50,208 bases of DNA from Clostridiales bacterium. GTDB lineage: Bacteria; Bacillota; Clostridia; Lachnospirales; Lachnospiraceae. The notes under the pieces are model-generated. The model was given only the letters and a program-made list of their open reading frames with translations. It was not told the DNA's origin and did no database searches. The stretch covers positions 1-50,208 of the forward strand of contig JAGZHZ010000019.1 in NCBI GenBank assembly GCA_018366495.1, in the 5' to 3' direction. Made by a program: the position numbers and the translations under genes. Position 1 is the stretch's first letter. The number at the start of each line of letters is the position of its first letter. Shown here one piece after another: positions 1-7,752 of the stretch.

Positions 1-170
1 TCCACATACTATCCACCGTGCGATGTGGATAACTTTTCAAGAGTGTGGATAATGTGGATAACTTTCAAATTGGTTATCCACATTATCCACACTGAAAATA
101 AAAAAAAACGAAACCACAAGATATTGAAAAAGTTATCCACATTCTATCCACAAAATGTGGATAACTTTTG
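1..170. other. DnaA-box cluster, part of oriC (rpmH-dnaA side)
   Basis: Seven exact 9-mers TTATCCACA or its complement TGTGGATAA are visible at 24-32, 44-52, 53-61 (forward TGTGGATAA), 74-82, 83-91, 133-141 (reverse) and 156-164 (forward); 144-152 (CTATCCACA) and 9-17 (CTATCCACC) are near matches, and TCCACA at 1-6 looks like a box cut by the window edge. Between boxes 5 and 6 lies an A-rich stretch (91-130). Position immediately upstream of rpmH is the classic Firmicutes origin layout, where dnaA diverges from rpmH; dnaA itself is not in the window. That these boxes are the functional origin is inference from position and density. Confidence 0.93.
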
Positions 171-233
171 CTTTCCGGTGGAGAACCAGAAAGCAGCGAA
201 AGCGGGAGAAACGAAAAAAGATAAAGGAATTAC

Positions 234-262
234 TTGACTTCACGGGCTTTTATGACTATAAT
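234..262 (+). promoter_or_regulatory. sigma-A promoter of rpmH
   Basis: TTGACT at 234-239 and TATAAT at 257-262 with a 17-bp spacer give a near-consensus housekeeping promoter. It leaves a leader of about 155 nt before rpmH. The leader holds an imperfect dyad, ACCAATTAAT (371-380) against AATTGGT (393-399), which could fold just ahead of the ribosome site. Confidence 0.85.
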
Positions 263-424
263 TGTAATGATATTTTGTAACAGGTACGGGCAGTTGACAT
301 CTATGCAGAATTTTTTGCAGAAAGCAGAATATAGGTGGATGCTTCGCCGTCGTTGCTGTGATATTAATATACCAATTAATCAGATAGATATCAATTGGTT
401 TTGATAAAGGAGGTGGCCCGAATT

Positions 425-559
425 ATGAAAATGACATTTCAGCCTAAAAAGAGATCCAGATCTAAAGTTCATGGTTTCAGAGCAAGAATGAGTACAGCTG
501 GTGGAAGAAAAGTTTTAGCTGCCAGAAGAGCAAAAGGAAGAAAGCAGTTATCAGCATAG
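425..559 (+). CDS. rpmH: Ribosomal protein L34
   Basis: A 44-codon ORF encoding the very basic L34 protein of the large ribosomal subunit. It opens MKMTFQPKKRSRSK and continues with the family pattern HGFRARM, GGRKVL and RRAKGRKQLSA, the usual full length for bacteria. The ribosome site AAAGGAGGT lies at 407-415 and supports the ATG at 425. As in nearly all Firmicutes it is the first gene on this side of the origin and is followed by rnpA. It has its own strong promoter at 234-262 and a weak hairpin immediately after the stop codon, so L34 mRNA is probably made in excess over rnpA mRNA. Confidence 0.97.
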   Translation: MKMTFQPKKRSRSKVHGFRARMSTAGGRKVLAARRAKGRKQLSA

Positions 560-588
560 GCCGCAGATATGTGGCCTTTTCTTCTCTT
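559..588 (+). terminator. Weak terminator/attenuator between rpmH and rnpA
   Basis: GGCCGC (559-564), loop AGATAT, GTGGCC (571-576) forms a 6-bp stem with one G-T pair, followed by TTTTCTTCTCTT. The stem starts within the rpmH stop codon. It is likely leaky, because rnpA has no clear promoter of its own in the 49-bp gap. Confidence 0.5.
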
Positions 589-608
589 CAAAAGAAAAAG
601 GATAGTCT

Positions 609-989
609 ATGATATTTTCAGAATCATTAAAGAAAAATAAGGATTTTCAGGAAGTATACAAAACGGGAAAATCTTTTGCGAATCGATACCTGGTTATGTA
701 TGTGAAAGAAAATGAAAGCCAGAAAAATCGTCTGGGAATCTCGGTCAGTAAAAAAGTAGGAAATAGTATTGTGAGACATCGCTTGGCAAGACTGATACGC
801 GAGAGCTATCGGCTGAATGAGGCTGATTTTTCCAGAGGAAAAGATATCATTGTGGTTGCGAGGGTGAACGCAAAAGACAGAGGCTTTCATGATATCGAGA
901 GCGCATTGCTGCATTTAGGGAAGCTTCATAAAATAATCAACAGAAAAGAAATGATATCAGATGAGAAAAATATTGATCTTAATGATTAA
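609..989 (+). CDS. rnpA: Ribonuclease P protein component
   Basis: A 126-aa basic protein, the protein subunit of RNase P, which helps the catalytic RNA bind precursor tRNAs and remove their 5' leaders. The family core is visible: the N-terminal F..V...G.S....YLV.Y pattern, then NRLGISVSKKVGNSIVRHR around residues 40-58 followed by ARLIRESYR, the arginine-rich RNA-binding helix. Its length is normal. It follows rpmH as expected and overlaps yidD by 29 bp, so the two are probably translationally coupled. A modest ribosome site (AAAAAGGA, 595-602) precedes the ATG. Confidence 0.96.
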   Translation: MIFSESLKKNKDFQEVYKTGKSFANRYLVMYVKENESQKNRLGISVSKKVGNSIVRHRLARLIRESYRLNEADFSRGKDIIVVARVNAKDRGFHDIESALLHLGKLHKIINRKEMISDEKNIDLND

Positions 990-1170
990 GTTTTATAGAA
1001 AATATTTATCGCCGTTAAAAAGGACACATTGTCCCTATATTCCAACCTGCTCTCAGTATGGGCTGGAGGCAATCGAGAAATATGGGGCTATAAAAGGCAG
1101 TATTTTAACGTGTTGGAGAATCTTAAGATGTAATCCGTTTTCCAAAGGCGGTTATGATCCGGTTCCATAA
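961..1170 (+). CDS. yidD: Membrane protein insertion efficiency factor YidD
   Basis: A 69-aa protein of the YidD family. The signature is complete: an amphipathic N-terminus, then FYRKYLSPLKRTHCPYIPTCSQYGLEAI with the conserved cysteine pattern, and a C-terminal RCNPFSKGGYDPVP. YidD sits at the inner face of the membrane and assists YidC-dependent insertion. The gene starts inside rnpA (29-bp overlap) and lies 26 bp before yidC, the standard arrangement. Confidence 0.95.
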   Translation: MRKILILMIKFYRKYLSPLKRTHCPYIPTCSQYGLEAIEKYGAIKGSILTCWRILRCNPFSKGGYDPVP

Positions 1171-1196
1171 ACCATGCACGATGGGAGGATAAGAAG

Positions 1197-2459
1197 TTGT
1201 CTAAGATGGTATTAACGAAGAGTTCAATCTGGGTGATTGGGCCTGTAGCTACGGTCCTTGGAGTGATCATGAATGCAATCTTCGGTGTTTTGGATATGGT
1301 GAACATACAAAATATCGGTCTGTGCATTATTTTATTTACATTTTTTATTTATATGCTGCTCACTCCTCTGACTGTAAAGCAGCAGAAATTTTCAAAGTTA
1401 TCGGCACATATGAACCCTGAACTTCAGAAAATTCAGAAGAAATACAAGGGAAAAAATGATCAGGTTTCTATGATGAAAATGAACGAAGAGACACAGCTGC
1501 TTTATGCAAAGTATGGTGTTTCTCCGATGGGAAGCTGTCTTCAGCTGATCATTCAGATGCCGATTTTGTTTGCTTTATACCAGGTAATCTGGAATATTCC
1601 GGCATATGTAGGGCGTGTATATGATGTATTTAAACCTCTTGCTGAAGCGCTTTTAAATAACTCGGCAAGCCAGGGATTTATGGAAGGAATTGCCAAAACT
1701 CTGAACATCAGTTACAGCAATGGATATACGATTGAGAAAATTATTGATACACTTTATAAATTGAAACCGTCCAACTGGACTGAACTGGCTGCAGAGTTCC
1801 CAAATATGAGCAGCCTGATTCAGGAAACACAGGCAAGCGCCGATCATATGAACTATTTCCTGGGTCTAAACATTTCTGATTCACCGCTTAATATTATGCA
1901 GCAGGGATTTGCAACAGGTGCATGGCTGCTGATAATCGGCGCTCTGGCAATTCCGGTATTATCTGCATTAACACAGTGGCTGAATACAAAACTGATGCCT
2001 CAGCAGCCGGCTCCAAATGGAGAGCAGAGTGCAATGATGAGCTCCATGAAAACAATGAATGTTGTGATGCCTCTGATGTCAGCTTTCTTCTGTCTGACAC
2101 TGCCAGCAGGTATGGGTATCTACTGGATTGCAGGTTCCGTGATTCGTTCCATTCAGCAGGTAATTGTCAACAGACATATGGACAAGATGGATATTGATGA
2201 ATTGATTGCAAAGAATGCGGATAAGGTTAAAAAGAAGCAGGAACAACTGGGAATTAATCAGCAAAGAGTGGTAAACAGTCAGGCTAAGGTAAATACAAGA
2301 AATATTAATACCCCGACTAAAAAAGTTATGACTGAGGAAGAGAGAAACGCAAGAATTAAGAGTTCAACAGAGTACTATAAGAACGCGGAAGAGAAGCCAG
2401 GAAGTATTGCTGCGAAGGCAAGAATGGTAGAGAAGTATAATGAGAAGAACAAAAAATAG
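1197..2459 (+). CDS. yidC: Membrane protein insertase YidC/Oxa1
   Basis: A 420-aa polytopic protein of the YidC/Oxa1/Alb3 family, which inserts membrane proteins alone or with SecYEG. Hydrophobic segments occur near residues 10-55 (with the LLTPLTVKQQKFS pattern typical of the family), near 105-130 (YGVSPMGSCLQLIIQMPILFALY), near 240-260 and near 285-320 (FFCLTLPAGMGIYWIAGSVIR). The C-terminal 90 residues are basic and rich in K, Q and N, as expected for a ribosome-contacting tail. The start is a TTG at 1197: GGGAGG at 1183-1188 sits 8 nt before it, whereas the first ATG (1206) would be 17 nt away. No lipobox is present. Followed by jag after 12 bp. Confidence 0.95.
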   Translation: MSKMVLTKSSIWVIGPVATVLGVIMNAIFGVLDMVNIQNIGLCIILFTFFIYMLLTPLTVKQQKFSKLSAHMNPELQKIQKKYKGKNDQVSMMKMNEETQLLYAKYGVSPMGSCLQLIIQMPILFALYQVIWNIPAYVGRVYDVFKPLAEALLNNSASQGFMEGIAKTLNISYSNGYTIEKIIDTLYKLKPSNWTELAAEFPNMSSLIQETQASADHMNYFLGLNISDSPLNIMQQGFATGAWLLIIGALAIPVLSALTQWLNTKLMPQQPAPNGEQSAMMSSMKTMNVVMPLMSAFFCLTLPAGMGIYWIAGSVIRSIQQVIVNRHMDKMDIDELIAKNADKVKKKQEQLGINQQRVVNSQAKVNTRNINTPTKKVMTEEERNARIKSSTEYYKNAEEKPGSIAAKARMVEKYNEKNKK

Positions 2460-2471
2460 GGGTGCATTTTT

Positions 2472-3413
2472 ATGGAATATATTAGAGTATCAGCGAAAAA
2501 GGTAGAAGATGCAGTTATTGAAGCTTCTATCCAGTTGGAGACAACGAGTGACAATATTGAATATGAGGTATTGGAACACGGAAGTTCGGGGTTTTTCGGT
2601 ATAGGGAGTAAGCCTGCAGTAATCAGAGCAAGAAGAAAAGAAGAGAAAAAAGAATTCGATGAGATGGCTGAGATTAAACAGATGTTTGAAACAAAACCAT
2701 CCGTCAAAATGGAAGAACCAAGGGCACCGAAAGAAGAGAAAAAAGAGACTGTTGAGAAACGGGAAACAGCAGTTTTGGAGAAGGAAATAAAAGAGGAAAA
2801 TCTTCCGAAAACAGAACAAAAACCGGAAAAACAGCCAGAAAAAATGCCGAAAAAGGTAAAAAAAGATAAGCCTGTAAAAGAGAAAATCCAAAAAGAAAAA
2901 CAGCCGACAGCTGAACCCAAAAAAGAAGAGCCGAAGAAAAAAGAAATCAAAGAGGCAGATAAAGAACGCGCTGAGAAAAAGGCAGTAGAATTTTTAAAGC
3001 AAGTTTTCGATGCGATGCAGATGCAGGTTCAGATTACTGCTGAATTTAAAGAAGATGCTCTTGAAATCGGCATGGAAGGGGAAGATATGGGAGTTCTGAT
3101 CGGAAAAAGAGGTCAGACGCTGGATTCCCTGCAGTATCTGGTAAGTTTGGTAGTAAACAAAGAAAAAGAAGCTTACATCCGCGTGAAACTGGATACGGAA
3201 AATTATCGCAGCAGAAGAAAAGAGACATTGGAAAACCTGGCAAAAAATATTGCTTTTAAAGTAAAAAGAACAAAAAAACCAGTATTTTTGGAGCCAATGA
3301 ATCCATATGAAAGACGTGTAATTCATTCTGCGCTGCAGAATGATCCATATGTCACAACACACAGTGAGGGCGAAGAACCTTATAGAAAAGTAGTTGTAAC
3401 TTTAAAGAAATAG
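2472..3413 (+). CDS. jag: RNA-binding protein Jag/KhpB (Jag_N-KH-R3H)
   Basis: A 313-aa protein of the Jag (KhpB, EloR) family, linked in other Firmicutes to cell elongation and RNA binding. Residues 1-58 match the Jag_N domain (YIRVSAKKVEDAV, GSSGFFGIGSKPA). Residues 60-165 form a very charged K/E/P-rich linker, longer than in many relatives. Then come the KH domain with the GKRGQTLDSLQYL loop around residues 215-228, and an R3H domain ending in NPYERRVIHSALQNDPYVTTHSEGEEPYR. Directly downstream of yidC, the conserved position. Its end is marked by a strong hairpin at 3426-3494, closing the rpmH-jag operon. Confidence 0.94.
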   Translation: MEYIRVSAKKVEDAVIEASIQLETTSDNIEYEVLEHGSSGFFGIGSKPAVIRARRKEEKKEFDEMAEIKQMFETKPSVKMEEPRAPKEEKKETVEKRETAVLEKEIKEENLPKTEQKPEKQPEKMPKKVKKDKPVKEKIQKEKQPTAEPKKEEPKKKEIKEADKERAEKKAVEFLKQVFDAMQMQVQITAEFKEDALEIGMEGEDMGVLIGKRGQTLDSLQYLVSLVVNKEKEAYIRVKLDTENYRSRRKETLENLAKNIAFKVKRTKKPVFLEPMNPYERRVIHSALQNDPYVTTHSEGEEPYRKVVVTLKK

Positions 3414-3425
3414 TAATTTGAAATG

Positions 3426-3494
3426 AAATGTTATTTCTGGTCAAAGCAGATAAAATACATTTGTATTTTTCCTGGTCAGAAATAACATTTTTTT
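3426..3494 (+). terminator. Terminator after jag
   Basis: AAATGTTATTTCTG (3426-3439) and CAGAAATAACATTT (3477-3490) are perfect complements (14 bp), enclosing a 37-nt loop and followed by a T run. The loop is long and A/T-rich. Confidence 0.8.
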
Positions 3495-3507
3495 CGATAA
3501 AAAACAA

Positions 3508-3577
3508 TTTTCAGCTGCGATAAAATAGGGTATGATATAGAATACAGATAAGAGTATGATATAGAAAACAGATAAAA
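3508..3577 (+). promoter_or_regulatory. mnmE promoter region with 24-bp tandem duplication
   Basis: TTTTCA (3508-3513), 17-bp spacer, TATGAT (3531-3536) form a plausible promoter. The 24 bp from 3530 to 3553 (GTATGATATAGAATACAGAT and four more bases) are repeated at 3554-3577 with two or three changes, so a second copy of the TATGAT box lies 24 bp downstream. Confidence 0.6.
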
Positions 3578-3592
3578 ATGATGGAGGAATTT

Positions 3593-4969
3593 ATGAAAAC
3601 AGATACGATTGCAGCGATCTCAACAGCAATGTCGAATTCAGGAATAGGAATTATAAGAATCAGCGGTCCTGAAGCTTTTGATGTGGCAGACCGTATCTAC
3701 CGCAGCAAAAAAGGAATAAAAAAGCTCAAGGAACAGCCGTCCCATACGATTCATTACGGATATATTGCAGACGGGGATGAAATCATAGATGAAGTTCTCG
3801 TGATGCTGATGAGAGGACCGCATAGTTTTACGGCAGAAGACACAGTAGAAGTGAATTGTCACGGCGGAGTTCTGGCAATGAAAAAAGTGCTGGAGACTGT
3901 TATAAAATATGGGGCAAGACCGGCAGAACCAGGAGAATTTACAAAGAGAGCATTCTTAAATGGCAGGTTGGATCTGTCTCAGGCAGAGGCAGTCATGGAT
4001 ATTATTCAGGCGAAAAATCAATATGCTTTGCAGAGTTCTATCAGTCAGCTGAAGGGATCGGTACTCAGACCGATCAAAGAATTAAGAGAAGAAATTTTAT
4101 ATCAGATTGCATTTATTGAGTCTGCTTTAGATGATCCAGAGCATATCAGTTTAGAAGGATATCCGGAGAAACTGGCAGAAAAAACGGATAAATGGATTGA
4201 AAAAACAGGAGCTTTGATTGATTCTTTTGATAACGGAAGAATTGTAAAAGAAGGCATCAATACTGTAATTGTAGGAAAGCCAAATGCGGGAAAATCTTCT
4301 CTGATGAATGTGCTGGTAGGGGAGGACAGAGCCATTGTAACAGATATCGCCGGGACGACCCGTGATACGCTGGAAGAGCAGATTTTCTTTGGCGGAATCA
4401 GCCTGAATGTGATCGATACAGCCGGCATTAGAGACACAGAAGATGTTGTAGAAAAAATCGGAGTAGAGAAGGCTAAAGAGAAGGCAGAAAAAGCCGATTT
4501 GATGATCTATGTTGTCGATTCTTCAACAGAACTGGATGAGAATGATAATGAAATTATAGAGATGATAAAAGGGAAAAAAGCGATTGTACTTTTGAATAAA
4601 ACAGACCTGAATATGGTCACAACAGAGGAGCAGTTAAAGGGAAAAGTTGACCATCCTGTTATCAGCATTTCGGCAAAAGAAAAGACTGGAATGGAGCAGT
4701 TGGAACAGACTCTAAAGACCATGTTTTTTCATGGAAATCTGGAATTTAATGATGAAGTATACATCACAAATGTACGGCAGAAACAGGCCTTGGAAGAGGC
4801 AAAAGAGAGTCTGAAACAGGTCAGAAACAGCATTGATATGGGGATGCCGGAAGACTTTTATTCGATTGATTTGATGAGTGCATATGAGGCGCTTGGAAGA
4901 ATCACAGGGGAATCTGTAGAAGATGATCTTGTCAATGAAATATTTGGAAAATTCTGTATGGGAAAATAG
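3593..4969 (+). CDS. mnmE: tRNA modification GTPase MnmE
   Basis: A 458-aa GTPase that, with MnmG, installs the carboxymethylaminomethyl (or taurine-like) group at U34 of certain tRNAs. Visible domains: N-terminal tetrahydrofolate-binding domain (DTIAAISTAMSNSGIGIIRISG; VNCHGG; EFTKRAFLNGRLDLSQAEAV), then an inserted G domain with GKPNAGKSSLMN (G1), DIAGTTRDT (G2 region), DTAGIRDT (G3) and NKTD (G4), and the helical domain ending FGKFCMGK, the conserved C-terminal CxGK motif. The ATG at 3593 is preferred over in-frame ATGs at 3578 and 3581 because GGAGG (3583-3587) is correctly spaced only for it. 63 bp before mnmG, forming a functional pair. Confidence 0.97.
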   Translation: MKTDTIAAISTAMSNSGIGIIRISGPEAFDVADRIYRSKKGIKKLKEQPSHTIHYGYIADGDEIIDEVLVMLMRGPHSFTAEDTVEVNCHGGVLAMKKVLETVIKYGARPAEPGEFTKRAFLNGRLDLSQAEAVMDIIQAKNQYALQSSISQLKGSVLRPIKELREEILYQIAFIESALDDPEHISLEGYPEKLAEKTDKWIEKTGALIDSFDNGRIVKEGINTVIVGKPNAGKSSLMNVLVGEDRAIVTDIAGTTRDTLEEQIFFGGISLNVIDTAGIRDTEDVVEKIGVEKAKEKAEKADLMIYVVDSSTELDENDNEIIEMIKGKKAIVLLNKTDLNMVTTEEQLKGKVDHPVISISAKEKTGMEQLEQTLKTMFFHGNLEFNDEVYITNVRQKQALEEAKESLKQVRNSIDMGMPEDFYSIDLMSAYEALGRITGESVEDDLVNEIFGKFCMGK

Positions 4970-5032
4970 AAAAAAACGATCGTTTACAGCAAAAAAAAGA
5001 AAGAAAACCGTCTGCATAAAAAGGAGAAAAAC

Positions 5033-6928
5033 ATGAGAAACGTAGAAGAATTTGTGGATGTAGTAGTTGTAGGAGCCGGTCATGCAGGATGCGAGGCGGC
5101 GCTGGCAAGTGCAAGGCTTGGAATGGAGACTGTGATCTTTACCGTCAGCGTGGAGAGCATTGCCTTGATGCCGTGCAATCCGAATATTGGAGGAAGCTCA
5201 AAAGGACATCTGGTCAGAGAAATCGATGCTCTTGGAGGGGAGATGGGCAAAAATATTGACAAGACATTTATCCAGTCCAAGATGCTCAATAAATCAAAAG
5301 GTCCCGCTGTTCATTCACTGAGAGCACAGGCAGATAAAGCAGAATACAGCAGAAGAATGAGAATGGTTCTGGAAAATACAGATCATCTTTCAATCAAGCA
5401 GGCAGAAGTAAATGAGATTATAGTAGAAGATGGAAACATAACAGGAGTCCGTACAAATTCAGGAGCAGTATATCACTGCAAAGCGTGCGTACTGTGTACA
5501 GGAACGTACTTAAACGCACGTTGTATACACGGAGATGTCAGTGTGTATACAGGACCAAATGGTCTTCAGGCGGCAAATCATTTGACCGATTCTCTGAAAG
5601 CAAATGGGATTGAAATGTATCGCTTTAAGACGGGAACTCCAGCGCGAATTGACAAGAGATCGGTTGATTTTTCTAAGATGGAAGAACAATTTGGGGATGA
5701 AAAAATTGTTCCGTTTTCCTTTACAACAGATCCGAAAGATGTGCAGATTGATCAGATTTCCTGCTGGCTTACCTATACAAATGAAAAAACGCATGAGATT
5801 ATCAGAAATAATCTGGATCGCTCTCCGCTGTATTCTGGTATGATTGAGGGAACCGGTCCTAGATATTGCCCATCCATAGAGGACAAAGTTGTAAAGTTTG
5901 CAGATAAAAACAGACATCAGGTCTTTCTGGAGCCGGAAGGATTGTATACAAATGAGATGTATGTAGGAGGTATGTCCAGTTCTCTGCCGGAGGATGTGCA
6001 GCATGAAATGTATCACACCGTACCTGGACTGGAAAACGCCAAAATCGTGAGAAATGCGTATGCGATTGAGTATGACTGTATCAATCCAAGACAACTGGAT
6101 GCTTCCTTAGAATTTAAAAAAATTCACGGTTTATTCAGCGGCGGACAGTTCAATGGAAGTTCTGGATATGAGGAGGCTGCTGCGCAGGGGCTTGTTGCCG
6201 GATTGAATGCGGCTCTTTCCATTCAGGGAAAAGAAAAATTAATCTTAGACAGATCAGAGTCCTATATAGGAGTTTTGATTGATGATTTGGTCACAAAAGA
6301 TAATAAGGAACCTTACAGAATGATGACATCAAGAGCCGAGTATCGTCTCCTGCTCCGCCAGGATAATGCAGATATCCGTCTGACTGAAAAAGGATATCAT
6401 GCGGGACTGATATCAGAAGAAAGATATGAGAAACTACAGGAAAAGATCCGCCAGATTCAGGAAGAGACACAACGTGTAGAAAAGACGACGGTTGGGGCAA
6501 CAGAAGAGATTCAGAAATTTTTAGAGAGACATAACAGCACGCCTCTGAAATCGGGAAGTACATTAGGAGAACTGATCCGGAGACCGGAGCTTTCCTATGA
6601 GATGCTGGAGGAGATTGATAAAAATCGTCCGGAACTGATGAACGGCGTTGGCGAACAGGTCAATATCAATATCAAATATGAAGGATATATAAAAAGACAG
6701 ATGAAACAGGTGGAACAGTTCAAAAAATTGGAGGAAAAGAAAATTCCGAAAGATTTAAATTATGACGATGTGGGAAGTCTTAGAATAGAAGCCAGACAGA
6801 AACTGAAAATGTTCCAGCCTCTTTCGATCGGACAGGCTTCCAGAATATCTGGTGTTTCACCGGCTGATATCTCCGTTCTGCTTGTTTATCTGGAACAGAT
6901 GAGAAATAATAGAAAAACTGAGAAATAA
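5033..6928 (+). CDS. mnmG: tRNA uridine-5-carboxymethylaminomethyl enzyme MnmG (GidA)
   Basis: A 631-aa FAD enzyme, partner of MnmE in wobble-uridine modification. The dinucleotide-binding motif GAGHAGCEAALASARLG lies at residues 14-30, followed by the family motifs NPNIGGSSKGHLVREIDALGG, KSKGPAVHSLRAQADK, CTGTYLNA and FNGSSGYEEAAAQG. The C-terminal helical domain (RAEYRLLLRQDNADIRLTEKGY and the RISGVSPADISVLLVYL end) is complete and the total length is normal. AAGGAG upstream supports the start at 5033. It is followed after 21 bp by rsmG, so mnmE-mnmG-rsmG are likely one transcript. Confidence 0.98.
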   Translation: MRNVEEFVDVVVVGAGHAGCEAALASARLGMETVIFTVSVESIALMPCNPNIGGSSKGHLVREIDALGGEMGKNIDKTFIQSKMLNKSKGPAVHSLRAQADKAEYSRRMRMVLENTDHLSIKQAEVNEIIVEDGNITGVRTNSGAVYHCKACVLCTGTYLNARCIHGDVSVYTGPNGLQAANHLTDSLKANGIEMYRFKTGTPARIDKRSVDFSKMEEQFGDEKIVPFSFTTDPKDVQIDQISCWLTYTNEKTHEIIRNNLDRSPLYSGMIEGTGPRYCPSIEDKVVKFADKNRHQVFLEPEGLYTNEMYVGGMSSSLPEDVQHEMYHTVPGLENAKIVRNAYAIEYDCINPRQLDASLEFKKIHGLFSGGQFNGSSGYEEAAAQGLVAGLNAALSIQGKEKLILDRSESYIGVLIDDLVTKDNKEPYRMMTSRAEYRLLLRQDNADIRLTEKGYHAGLISEERYEKLQEKIRQIQEETQRVEKTTVGATEEIQKFLERHNSTPLKSGSTLGELIRRPELSYEMLEEIDKNRPELMNGVGEQVNINIKYEGYIKRQMKQVEQFKKLEEKKIPKDLNYDDVGSLRIEARQKLKMFQPLSIGQASRISGVSPADISVLLVYLEQMRNNRKTEK

Positions 6929-6949
6929 CAGAGAAAAGGAAAAGAATAT

Positions 6950-7666
6950 ATGAAGAGTGACATTTTAGAGAGAGGATGCCAGCTTTTGAATCTTTCTATC
7001 ACTGAAAAACAGGAAGAACAGTTTATGCAATATTATGAACTGCTGGTTGAGTGGAATAAAGTGATGAATCTGACTGGCATCACAGAGTTTGATGAGGTGA
7101 TGAGAAAACACTTTTTAGACAGTCTGAGCATTGTAAAAGCGATAGAAAAAAAAGATATGCTTCGTGTTCTGGATCTCGGAACGGGAGCAGGATTTCCGGG
7201 AATTCCTTTGAAAATTATGTTCCCTGAATGGGACATTGTTCTGTTGGATTCTCTGAATAAAAGAATAAAATTTTTGAATGAAGTGATCGGACAGCTGGGG
7301 CTGCAAAAAATAAGCACCATCCACGGCAGAGCAGAAGATTTTGCCAGAAAAGAAGAATATCGGGAAAAATTTGATTTGGTAGTATCAAGAGCAGTGGCAA
7401 ATTTATCTTCCCTTTCTGAGTATTGTCTTCCGTACGTGAAACAACAGGGAATTTTTGTATCATATAAAGCGTCAGATGTAGAGGAGGAAGTAAGAGAAGC
7501 AAAAAAAGCAGTGACTGTACTGGGAGGAAATCTGGAGAAGACAGTAGAGTTTCAGCTTCCAGACACCGATATTGACCGGACACTTTTAGTTATTCAAAAA
7601 ATAAAAAAGACACCTGGAAAATATCCGAGAAAAGCAGGATTGCCTTCTAAAGAACCGATTCGATAA
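6950..7666 (+). CDS. rsmG: 16S rRNA m7G527 methyltransferase RsmG (GidB)
   Basis: A 238-aa SAM-dependent methyltransferase that makes 7-methylguanosine at position 527 of 16S rRNA. The SAM-binding motif VLDLGTGAGFPGIPLKI is at about residues 67-83, followed by LLDSLNKRIKFLNEV and the SRAVANLSSLSEYCLPYVK signature. The C-terminus is basic (KTPGKYPRKAGLPSKEPI), typical for the family. Last gene of the mnmE-mnmG-rsmG set; it is followed by a palindrome that contains parS. Confidence 0.97.
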   Translation: MKSDILERGCQLLNLSITEKQEEQFMQYYELLVEWNKVMNLTGITEFDEVMRKHFLDSLSIVKAIEKKDMLRVLDLGTGAGFPGIPLKIMFPEWDIVLLDSLNKRIKFLNEVIGQLGLQKISTIHGRAEDFARKEEYREKFDLVVSRAVANLSSLSEYCLPYVKQQGIFVSYKASDVEEEVREAKKAVTVLGGNLEKTVEFQLPDTDIDRTLLVIQKIKKTPGKYPRKAGLPSKEPIR

Positions 7667-7676
7667 AATTAAAAGC

Positions 7677-7714
7677 AGCGGATGAAATGTTTCACGTGAA
7701 ACATTTCATCCGCT
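7677..7714. promoter_or_regulatory. parS site inside a 38-bp perfect palindrome (also a likely rsmG terminator)
   Basis: TGTTTCACGTGAAACA at 7688-7703 is the exact 16-bp consensus parS recognised by ParB/Spo0J. The symmetry continues outwards without mismatch to 7677-7714 (outer arm AGCGGATGAAA). As RNA this forms a 19-bp stem right behind rsmG, followed by TTCCTTTTAG, so the same bases may also act as a terminator. soj-parB lie 2 kb downstream. Confidence 0.93.
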
Positions 7715-7752
7715 TCCTTTTAGAATAAAATGATATATTTTAATTTTTAAAA

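Noticed and set aside
25..237. 70-codon frame across the DnaA boxes
   Set aside because: It consists of repeated DnaA-box translation, lacks a ribosome site and overlaps the origin elements.
2375..2950. 191-codon minus-strand frame
   Set aside because: It mirrors the K/E-rich linker of jag, where the antisense frame is F/S-rich; no ribosome site or domain.
5510..6094. 194-codon minus-strand frame inside mnmG
   Set aside because: Antisense shadow of a highly conserved gene.
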